Assembly (NCBI GenBank): GCA_019637095.1
Contig: JAHBWG010000017.1
Coordinates: 51,092-115,091 of the forward strand
Length of the DNA stretch: 64,000 bases
Source of the DNA: Sandaracinaceae bacterium
Lineage (GTDB): Bacteria; Myxococcota_A; Polyangia; Polyangiales; Sandaracinaceae
Direction: 5' to 3'
Shown here: positions 43,138 through 50,411 of the stretch, one piece after another
How the letters are laid out: every line of letters starts with the position of its first letter
Position numbering within the stretch: position 1 is the first letter of the stretch
Program-made: the position numbers and the translations under genes
Notes under the pieces: model-generated
Told to the model about the DNA's origin: nothing
Databases searched by the model: none
The model's input: only the letters and a program-made list of their open reading frames with translations

Positions 43138-43926
43138 GTCGCGCGCCCACCGTTCGACGGCTGCGAGGACACGAGGCGCGGCGTTCGGAGCCTTCTCGGC
43201 CAGCACTTCGCTTGCGATCTGCTGCGCGACCGGCTGCACGCGGCGGAGCAACCACTCCACCTCGTCGCGGACCACGCCGAGCCCGGTGAGCACATCGAGG
43301 GCTGTCGGACGGAGAGTCGTCAGCGTGCGGAATGCGTGTTGCTCCCCGTCCTCCATCGCCGCCAGGCTGCCGAGCATCGCCGTGATCGCCGCTTCCTGCG
43401 CTTGCACCATGGCGTTCTGCACGGGCGACAGCCGCGGCTCCGGCACTAGGTGAGGCCATGCCAGGTGCTGCAAGGCATACGCCTCAAACTCGTTCGTCAG
43501 GCGCGTGCGATACTCCGTAGCGGGGTCCGCACCGTCTTCGGCGAACGACCGGCCGAGCAAGCACTGGTTCACGTGGACGAACTCGTGCTCCAACATCGCA
43601 CGGAAGGCGGTCGTTCGACGACCACGAGCCGAAGCTGGGATGAACACCGCGGCGGGGCGGTGGCCGTACCCGACGCCGCTCCGATCCGCGACGAACCCGT
43701 CGACGCCGCGCGCGGCGACTACTTCATCGTCTACGCAGAGGACCAGGTATTCGCGCCTGAAGAGAGAAGACTTGCGGAGGCTCGCAGCCCGGATCGAGCC
43801 GCCCTGGCCTTCCTCCGACGCCATGCGGTGAGCGGCGAGGAAGCCCCGTGCCTCCTGGACGTAGCCCGCGTGCCGGGCGTCCGACGCCATCACGGCCTCC
43901 CGCAACCGAGCGGTGTCGAGGTCCAT
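43129..43926 (-). CDS. HExxH metallopeptidase-like protein
   Basis: 265 residues with H114-E-F-V-H118 (AMLEHEFVHVNQ), the zinc-binding pair of zincins; Glu147 or Glu149 (NEFEAYAL) may be the third ligand. I recognise no named family. No signal peptide, so likely cytoplasmic. The ATG has no ribosome binding site but has a -10-like TACTGT seven bases upstream (leaderless mRNA possible). Its stop overlaps the start of the decayed TPR gene. Its upstream end lies 70 bases from the egtD copy. Confidence 0.7.
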   Translation of the reverse strand: MDLDTARLREAVMASDARHAGYVQEARGFLAAHRMASEEGQGGSIRAASLRKSSLFRREYLVLCVDDEVVAARGVDGFVADRSGVGYGHRPAAVFIPASARGRRTTAFRAMLEHEFVHVNQCLLGRSFAEDGADPATEYRTRLTNEFEAYALQHLAWPHLVPEPRLSPVQNAMVQAQEAAITAMLGSLAAMEDGEQHAFRTLTTLRPTALDVLTGLGVVRDEVEWLLRRVQPVAQQIASEVLAEKAPNAAPRVLAAVERWARDAP

Positions 43927-43999
43927 CGACGTGACAGTAGCAGGCCGAGGTTGCCCCCTCTATGCCTCGCGTCGGGCGCGCGCATCGCGGATCGGCCTG

Positions 44000-44863
44000 A
44001 TGGCGCTGCCGGAGTACTACCCGACGGCGTGCGAGGAGGCGATCCTGACGCGGCACGCCGACGCGATCGTCGCGCCCGCGCTCGGGGCGCCGCTCAACCT
44101 CGTCGACCTCGGCGCGGGCGACGGCAAGAAGACGATGATCGTGCTCGAGGCGCTGCGGCGCGCGGGCGCGGACTTCGTGTACGTGCCGATCGACATCTCC
44201 GAGGGCGCGATGCGCGAGCTCGTCGAGAAGGTGCGCGCGTCGATGCCGGACGTGCGCGTCGAGGGGCTCGTCGCGGAGTACACCGACGGCGTGCACCACC
44301 TCGCGCGCGCGGCGGGCGAGCGCGCGAACCTCGTGCTGTTCCTCGGCTCGAACATCGGCAACTTCGGCCGCGTCGCCGCCAACGCGTTCTTGCGCAAGCT
44401 CTGGAGCGCGCTGCGCCCGCGCGACCACGTGCTCGTCGGGTTCGATCTCAAGAAGGACATCGAGGTCCTGCTCGCGGCCTACAACGACCGCGCGGGCGTG
44501 ACCGCGGCGTTCAACCTGAACCTGCTGCACCGGATCAACCGCGAGCTCGGCGCCGACTTCGACGTCTCGCGCTTCCGCCACTTCGGCACCTACAACGTCT
44601 TCAGCGGCGCGATGGAGAGCTACCTCGTGAGCCTCGAGCCGCAGCTCGTCTCGATCGCGGCGCTCGAGCTGTCGTTCGCGTTCGACGCGTGGGAGCCGCT
44701 CCACACGGAGTACAGCTACAAGTACCTGCGCAGCGATGTCGCGCGGCTCGCGGCGGGCACGGGCTTCGCCATCGAGCTCGAGCTCGAGGACGAGCGCGGG
44801 TGGTTCCTCGACTCGCTGTGGCGCGTGCGCTCGACGATCGAGGCGCCCGAGCCCGAGCGTTGA
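44000..44863 (+). pseudogene. egtD: EgtD-like gene, truncated copy
   Basis: Codons 57 to the stop of egtD, nearly identical to 34641-35504. The first 56 codons, with the KYFYDDAGSAYF signature, are missing. The break is exactly at 44000; the DNA before it is unrelated. It cannot make a functional methyltransferase. Confidence 0.92.
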
Positions 44864-44901
44864 GGGGCAACTCAGAGCACGCCGAGCGAGGAGTGGAACG
44901 C
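44000..44901 (+). repeat. 902-bp direct repeat, copy 2
   Basis: See copy 1 at 34641-35542. Same orientation, about 99.7 percent identical by eye. Its 3' end includes about 30 bases of the bamA tail (44872-44901). Recombination between the two copies would delete 9359 bases. Confidence 0.97.
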
Positions 44902-45160
44902 GGCGCGAAGCGCTGCGCGCGCTACTCGATGACCTGCTCCGTCCGGTAGTCCTCCACCTCGAGGAGCGCGGTCTCGCCGGGGCGCTCCGGCGGGTCGAAG
45001 CGCACGCGCCGGACGCGACGTCGCTGCGCAGGTACTTGCAGCTGTACTCCGTGTGGAGCGGCGGTCTGACCGCGCGCGAGCTCGCGGCGCGTGCTGGCGT
45101 GTCCGAGCGCACGCTGCGGTGGAGGTCGAGCGAACTGCGTCGTGGTACCCGCGCTGTGCG
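44902..45160. other. Patchwork of small gene scraps
   Basis: On the minus strand 44922-45015 looks like the end of an unknown protein (RRVRFDPPERPGETALLEVE...YRTEQVIE, stop at 44922-44924). 45017-45061 is a 45-base inverted piece of egtD. From 45062 on the + strand a helix-turn-helix-like LTARELAARAGVSERTLRWR is readable, a scrap of a regulator. None is a complete gene. Confidence 0.5.
45017..45061 (-). repeat. Inverted 45-base fragment of egtD
   Basis: The reverse complement matches 35337-35381 (egtD codons for PLHTEYSYKYLRSDV) with one mismatch, giving Cys for the second Tyr. Confidence 0.9.
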
Positions 45161-46254
45161 CCCTCGGTGCTGCTCGTCGGCCCGCCGGGGACGCGCAAGA
45201 CGACGTTCGGGCGACGGCTCGCGCGCCGCCTGTGGCGCCTACTTCGCGACCGCCGCGCCGCGCCGCGCCGGCTCTGGGGCACCTCGGCGGATCGCATCAT
45301 CGCGGGCACGATCTACCTCGGCGAGTGGCAGCGGCGCTGCCTCGCGCTGATCGAGGAGCTCGAGGATGATCGCGGAGTGCACTCCGGCCGAGCTCATGGC
45401 CGCGCGGCGCGGCGCGGTGTGCGCCACCTCGGGACGTACTCGCGGCGCGAGCGCTTCCCGGGCAAGGGCTTCCGCTTCCTCGACGGGCTCGCCGGGCAGT
45501 CGCCCAAGGGCCGCATCGACCCGCTCGAGGCGTCGCGCTGGTACGCCGCGCGCGTCGCCTCCCGCTCGACCTCGTCGCCGACGAGCGCAGCGCGACGGTG
45601 GCGGAGCTCGCCGCGCGCTTGCGCGAGGGGGTGATCGGACAAGACGCCGCGTGCGCCAAGGCGGCGGAGGTGCTCGCCCGGCTCGAGGCGGGGCTGACCG
45701 ACCCCGAGCGCCCGATCGGCAACCTGCTCTTCGCCGGGCCGACCGGCGTCGGCAAGACCGAGCTCGCCAACCAGCTCGCGCGCGTCCTCTTCGGCGACGC
45801 CGAGCGGATTACGCGCGTCGACATGGCGGAGTACGGCGCGCCGGGCGCGATCGAGCGCCTGCGCCAGGTCGGCCGCGGCGTGACGAGCCTCGCGCAGCGC
45901 GTCCACGACCAGCCGCTCTCGCTCGTGCTGCTCGACGAGATCGAGAAGGCGCACCCGGAGGTGTTCGACCTCCTGCTCGGGGTGCTCGGCGAGGGCCGCC
46001 TCACCGACGCGATGGGGAGGCAAGTCGACTCTCGCATGACGCGCGTCGTCTCGGAGGCGGCGCGCGATCGGCTCGCCGCGCTCGGCTGGCACCCGAGCCG
46101 CGGCGCGCGCCCCCTGCGCCGCGCGATCGAGGAGCGCGTGTTCACCCCGCTCGTCGCCCGCATCGCGCGCGACCCGGCGTTCCGGCGGCGCCGCGTCGAC
46201 GTGCTCGCGCCGGGCGAGGCCGACGCGTCCGGTGGCGACGCGATCGTGGTGTGA
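45160..46254 (+). pseudogene. ClpA-like AAA+ protein, deleted and frameshifted
   Basis: Readable pieces in order: NBD1 P-loop LLVGPPGTRKTTF (K kept), RIIAGTIYLGEWQRRCLALI, then in another frame MIAECTPAELMAARR, then back to FPGKGFRFLDGLAGQ. NBD2 starts in a third frame from 45598: VIGQDAACAKAAEVLARLEA, GPTGVGKTELANQLARVLF, VLLDEIEKAHPEVFDLLLGV. After GRQVDSRM a large segment is missing, and the text jumps to SEAARDRLAALGWHPSRGAR. It resembles polyangial ClpA-type ATPases. Not functional. Confidence 0.8.
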
Positions 46255-46497
46255 GCGGCGCGCCGTGCGTTCGGCCCCCGCACCCACGGAGGAGGACGCG
46301 ACGAGACCATCGACCTGCTCGAACGCCCAGCCGAACGCGGCAACCGCTGCATCAGCGTGACGCTGCCGGGCGGGACCCTCGACGGGATCTGCGTCCCCGA
46401 CGAGGCTAGGTCGCGGGTGAGAGCCCTCCCGGTGCGTGAGCCCCGTCGGCTCCGTCTCGGTTCGCCGCGGGGGCTCGGGGAAGCTACGGTGCGCGCC
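46255..46497. other. Spacer with a possible coding scrap
   Basis: Around 46310-46420 the frame of the next gene reads ETIDLLERPAERGNRCISVT and LPGGTLDGICVPDEARS, which looks protein-like and may be a remnant of another gene. No feature is supported. Confidence 0.3.
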
Positions 46498-47181
46498 GTG
46501 ATTCCGCGCGAGGTCCTCGGCACCGCAGTCACGCCGGACGATGGCGAGATTCAGCTCATCCGTGATGGGACGGGCTACGCGATCTATACGGATGGGCAGG
46601 TCCTGATGCCCAGCCGGACGCACGGGTCCGAGGAGATGATGGCGAAGATCGCCTGCCATCACGTGGGGCGGGTCGAGCAGCCTCGCGTGCTCATCGGTGG
46701 GCTCGGGATGGGCTACACGCTCCGCGCGGCGCTCGACAGGCTGCCGCCGCACGCCGAGGTGGTCTGCGCCGAGCTGATGGAGGCGATCGTGGAGTGGCAC
46801 CGCGGGCCGCTCGGGCCGCTCGCCAATCACCCGATCGAGGACCCACGCGTCCGCGTGATCGTCGAGGACGTGACGGAGCTCATCAAGCGCCGCGAGCAGA
46901 AGTACGACGCCATTCTCCTGGACGTCGACAACGGGCCGATCCCGATGACGGTGGCCGGCAACTGGTGGCTCTACGCGAAGGAGGGGCTCTCGGAGCTCTT
47001 CCGCTCGATCGGACCCGGCGGGATGCTGATCGTGTGGTCGGCCGGCGAGGACGAGCGGTTCCTCGAGCGGATGCAGCGCGTCGGCTTCCGCGCGGAGTGC
47101 GTCCGCGTCGCCGCGCGGACGGGGCGCCGCAAGCGCCGCGGCCGCGGCTACGCGCACACGCTGTTCATCGGCCGTCGCTGA
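46498..47181 (+). CDS. Spermidine synthase-like methyltransferase-fold protein
   Basis: 227 residues from the GTG at 46498 (VIPREVLGTAVTPDDGEI); a GTG three codons earlier is an alternative. Rossmann core VLIGGLGMGYTLRAALDRLP, acidic strand VVCAELMEAIVEWHRG, and YDAILLDVDNGP. This is the spermidine-synthase-like (SpeE superfamily) pattern, but the polyamine-binding residues are not clear, so the substrate is unknown. Arginine-rich end (RTGRRKRRGRGYAHTLFIGR). It looks intact and lies inside the right margin of the island. Confidence 0.82.
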   Translation: MIPREVLGTAVTPDDGEIQLIRDGTGYAIYTDGQVLMPSRTHGSEEMMAKIACHHVGRVEQPRVLIGGLGMGYTLRAALDRLPPHAEVVCAELMEAIVEWHRGPLGPLANHPIEDPRVRVIVEDVTELIKRREQKYDAILLDVDNGPIPMTVAGNWWLYAKEGLSELFRSIGPGGMLIVWSAGEDERFLERMQRVGFRAECVRVAARTGRRKRRGRGYAHTLFIGRR

Positions 47182-47189
47182 CGACGAGC

Positions 47190-47300
47190 GCGCCGACTTC
47201 GACGTCGCGCGCCTCCGACACTTCGGCTCCTACGACCCGCGCTCGCGATCGCGAGCGTCGATCGCACGCAGCTCGTCTGCGCCTCTTCAGCGGCGCGATG
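47190..47300 (+). pseudogene. Decayed egtD scrap beside bamA
   Basis: The DNA reads RADFDVARLRHFGSYD, then, after unmatched bases, LFSGAMAL, clearly related to ADFDVSRFRHFGTYNVFSGA of egtD (around 35190-35255) but diverged. It lies 40 bases from the bamA stop, so it probably marks the original egtD-bamA junction. Confidence 0.75.
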
Positions 47301-47340
47301 GCGTTGAATCCTCGAGGGGTGCTCGCACGCGGCGCAGCCC

Positions 47341-50283
47341 TCAGAACACGCCGAGCGAGAAGTGGAACGCGGCGATCGGCTCGTTCAGCCACGGCCGCGG
47401 CATGAGGTTGAAGCCGACGTCGATCGCGAGCGGGCCGACCGGCGTGACGATGCGCAGGCCCGCGCCGGCGGTCGGGCGCACGAAGTCGCCGTCGAGCGTG
47501 ATCGAGGCCGGGTCCGCCCAGTGGTTGCCGAGGTCGGTGAAGACCGCGCCGTGGAAAGCGGAGTAGATCGGGAAGCGCACCTCGGCGCGCACGAGATAGA
47601 AGATCTCGCTGCCGCGGAGGATCTGCGCCGTCTCGGGATCGAGGACCGGCGCGAGGTCCTGCGGCTGGAGCTGGTCCTGGTTGAACCCGCGCAGCGAGTC
47701 GACGCCGCCGAGGAAGAACTGGCGGTTGGCGAAGGTGCTCTGGCCGTCCTCGAGCGGGACGATGCCGCCGAGGCGGCCTTGGATCGCGATCACGACGTCG
47801 TCGATCGGGACGTAGCCGTTGAGGGTGCCGGTGATCCGCAGCATGTGCATGAGCGGCGCGGGGCGGTCGCCGATCGCCTCGCTCGCGACCGAGCGCGCCC
47901 ACTCGACGCCCGCCGCCGCGTACCAGCCGCGCGTCGGCACGAAGGAGCTGTCGCGCTGCTCGATCGTCGCGCCGATGCGGCTCGACACGACCGCGGAGTT
48001 GCCCTCCGGCACGCGCAGCAGCCGGACGATCTGCGGGTTGCCCATCGCCTCCATCAGGATCTGCTCGATCGTCTGGCCGCCGAAGAGCGAGACGCCGTTG
48101 TGCTCGATCTGAGCCGACCACGTGAGCGACACGCGCGGGTCGGGCCGCCAGGTGAACGCGAGCGACACCGCGTTCTTGTCGAGCCCGAACGCGCGCTGGT
48201 TGTCGCGCAGGTGCACGAGGTCGAGGGTGCCGCGCACGTTCGGGAGCCCGGCGACCTGCGGCAGCGCGAGGCTCGCGGTGATCCGTCGCTCGAGGCGGTC
48301 GAGGACCGAGAGCCCGCTGATGTTCCGCTCGAGCTCGGCGTCCTGGAAGAAGAACTGGAAGCCGATCTCGGCGCGGAACGTGAAGCCGAGCGCGTAGCCG
48401 AGGAGGTTGCGGTAGCCGTACTCGAACGCCGAGCGGAGACCCTGGCCGGTCGAGATGCCGAGCTGGAAGTCGAGGAACTGCGGCTGTCGCTCGTGGACCG
48501 TGACGACGACCGGCTTCACCCGCTCGGCGAGATCGGGATCGCGGGGGCTGATCGTGACGCTCGTGAAGACGCCGAGCGCCATCAAGGCGTCTTGCGATGC
48601 GCGCACGGCGGAGGGGCGGAACAGCTCGCCCTCGCGCATGCGCAATGCCGCGCGGATGACGTCCACGCTCGTGCGCTCCTGACCCTCGATCGCGATCTCG
48701 CCGAAGCGCACCTCGAAGCGCTCGACGACGTCGACCACGACCTCCGCGCGCTCGCGGTCTGCGCTGAAGCGCACGTCCGCGTCGATGCGCGCGTAGAGGT
48801 AGCCGCGCTCGCGGTAGAGGTCGGTCATGCGCCGCAGCGACTCCTCGAGCGCGAGGTGCGAGAAGGGGTCGCCGCGCCGCAGGCTGGTCTCGGCGATGAG
48901 CTCGCGCGCGCCGAGCGCGCGGTTGCCGCGCAGCGTGACGTCGAAGAGCAGCGTACGCGGGCCCTCGTAGACGGGCAGGACCACCACCGCGCGCCCGCGG
49001 CCCGCGGGCTCGAGCCGCACCTCGCCGATCCGCGCGCCGAGGAAGCCCGCCTGCTCGTAGAGCTCGCGCAGGTGCTCTCGCGCGCGCTCGTAGAGCGGCG
49101 GGTAGAACACCCGGCTCGGGTCGACCTCGAGCGGACGCGGCGCGCCGCGCCGCTCGGGCGGCATCTCGCTCTGCCCGCCCAGGCCGATGCGATCGGCGAG
49201 GTCGGAGTCGACCGGCGCGAAGAGGCGGTTGTCGGGCAGCTCCTCCTCGAGCACGCTCACCACCTGCGAGCGCAGGTAGTCGGCGGTGAAGTGGCTCGCG
49301 CCCGGGAACGAGGTGCCGACGACGTCGAGGCGCGGACCGGGCTCGATCTGCACCTCGAGGATCGCGGTGTCGGGCGCCTCGCCGCGGAAGCGCGCGAGCG
49401 TGACGCGCGCGTCGCGGTAGCCGTGTCGCTGGTAGAGCGCGACCGCGCGCTCGCGCAGCGCCTCGAGCGTGCGCCGCCCGAGCCGGTGCTGCTCGGTCTC
49501 GAGCGCCTCCTCGACCGTCGTGCGCTGGAGCGGCTCGTGCCCGACGATGCGCACCGTGTAGCGCGGGCCCGCGCGCAGGCGCACCGAGAGCACCGCCCCG
49601 GCGTCTTCGCGCCGGATCTCCGGCGGATCGGCTCGCGCCTCGAGGAACCCCGCGCGGCGCAGGCGGCTGCGCAGCTCGTTGAGGCCGTCGCCCAGGCGGG
49701 TACGGTCGACCACGTCGCCCACCGAGAGGCCGAGCGCGCCGGGCAGGTCCACGTCGCTCGGCGGCGCGTCCTCGAGGTGCTCGTAGCGCGCCACGCGCAG
49801 CGGCTCGCGCTCCTCGACGCGCACGCGCAGGATCTTGCGCGAGGGGTCGTCCGTGTCGCGCAGCGCCACCCGCACGAGCGCGTCGACGTAGCCGCGCTCC
49901 GCGTACTGCTCGCTCACCGCGTCGGCGATGCGGCGCAGCTCCGCGACGTCGATCTCCCCGTCCGGCCCGAGCACGATCGCGGCGCGCACGTCGTCGTCGG
50001 AGAGCGCCTCGTTGCCGTCGATGTCGATCCGCCCGACGAGCACGCGCGGCACGACCCGCACGATCAGCGCGACGCCTCCGTCCACGACCTCGACGTCGAT
50101 CTGCGCGTCCGCCCAGCGTCCGGTCGAGAGGAGCTGCTCGGTCGCGCGGCGCACGAGCGCGCGCGACAGCGTCGCCCCCGGCGCGACGCCGGTGTCCGCG
50201 TCGGCCGCGCCGAGCTCACCCTCGACGCGCACCTCGACCACGCGCCGGCCCGCGAGCGTGGCGGGGACCTGCGCTCCGGCCAC
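47341..50283 (-). CDS. bamA: Outer-membrane assembly protein BamA/Omp85
   Basis: Inserts beta-barrel proteins into the outer membrane. 980 residues with the conventional GTG start at 50283. Several POTRA-like repeats occupy about 1-600 (VLVGRIDIDGNEALSDDDVR, YLYARIDADV); the C-terminal half is a beta barrel (from about 610) with the FLGGVDSLRGF motif and terminal phenylalanine. It is larger than most BamAs (750-850). The start is odd: in frame upstream lies a good signal peptide (PLGLALAALALGAGVAGA), but the only start there is a CTG at 50361. The annotated start would lose that signal. tamB lies just upstream on the same strand. Confidence 0.9.
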   Translation of the reverse strand: MAGAQVPATLAGRRVVEVRVEGELGAADADTGVAPGATLSRALVRRATEQLLSTGRWADAQIDVEVVDGGVALIVRVVPRVLVGRIDIDGNEALSDDDVRAAIVLGPDGEIDVAELRRIADAVSEQYAERGYVDALVRVALRDTDDPSRKILRVRVEEREPLRVARYEHLEDAPPSDVDLPGALGLSVGDVVDRTRLGDGLNELRSRLRRAGFLEARADPPEIRREDAGAVLSVRLRAGPRYTVRIVGHEPLQRTTVEEALETEQHRLGRRTLEALRERAVALYQRHGYRDARVTLARFRGEAPDTAILEVQIEPGPRLDVVGTSFPGASHFTADYLRSQVVSVLEEELPDNRLFAPVDSDLADRIGLGGQSEMPPERRGAPRPLEVDPSRVFYPPLYERAREHLRELYEQAGFLGARIGEVRLEPAGRGRAVVVLPVYEGPRTLLFDVTLRGNRALGARELIAETSLRRGDPFSHLALEESLRRMTDLYRERGYLYARIDADVRFSADRERAEVVVDVVERFEVRFGEIAIEGQERTSVDVIRAALRMREGELFRPSAVRASQDALMALGVFTSVTISPRDPDLAERVKPVVVTVHERQPQFLDFQLGISTGQGLRSAFEYGYRNLLGYALGFTFRAEIGFQFFFQDAELERNISGLSVLDRLERRITASLALPQVAGLPNVRGTLDLVHLRDNQRAFGLDKNAVSLAFTWRPDPRVSLTWSAQIEHNGVSLFGGQTIEQILMEAMGNPQIVRLLRVPEGNSAVVSSRIGATIEQRDSSFVPTRGWYAAAGVEWARSVASEAIGDRPAPLMHMLRITGTLNGYVPIDDVVIAIQGRLGGIVPLEDGQSTFANRQFFLGGVDSLRGFNQDQLQPQDLAPVLDPETAQILRGSEIFYLVRAEVRFPIYSAFHGAVFTDLGNHWADPASITLDGDFVRPTAGAGLRIVTPVGPLAIDVGFNLMPRPWLNEPIAAFHFSLGVF

Positions 50284-50411
50284 GCCCGCGCCGAGCGCGA
50301 GCGCGGCCAGCGCGAGCCCGAGGGGGCGGGCTCCACGGGTGCTGTTCGGTGATCGCCGCAGTCGGCGCCGAGGTTACCCAAGGAGCGCCGTCCCGTCGCC
50401 GAGTTGTCGCC

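Larger units (their letters stand above)
35505..47340. mobile_element. Mosaic accessory island
   Basis: Bounded by an egtD-bamA junction on the left and by a decayed egtD scrap and the real bamA on the right. It contains an IS91-like remnant, a tyrosine recombinase pseudogene, a cluster of defence-like genes, several frameshifted genes and a long direct repeat. Flanking genes show no such decay. The exact ends and the mechanism of acquisition are inferred. Confidence 0.6.
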
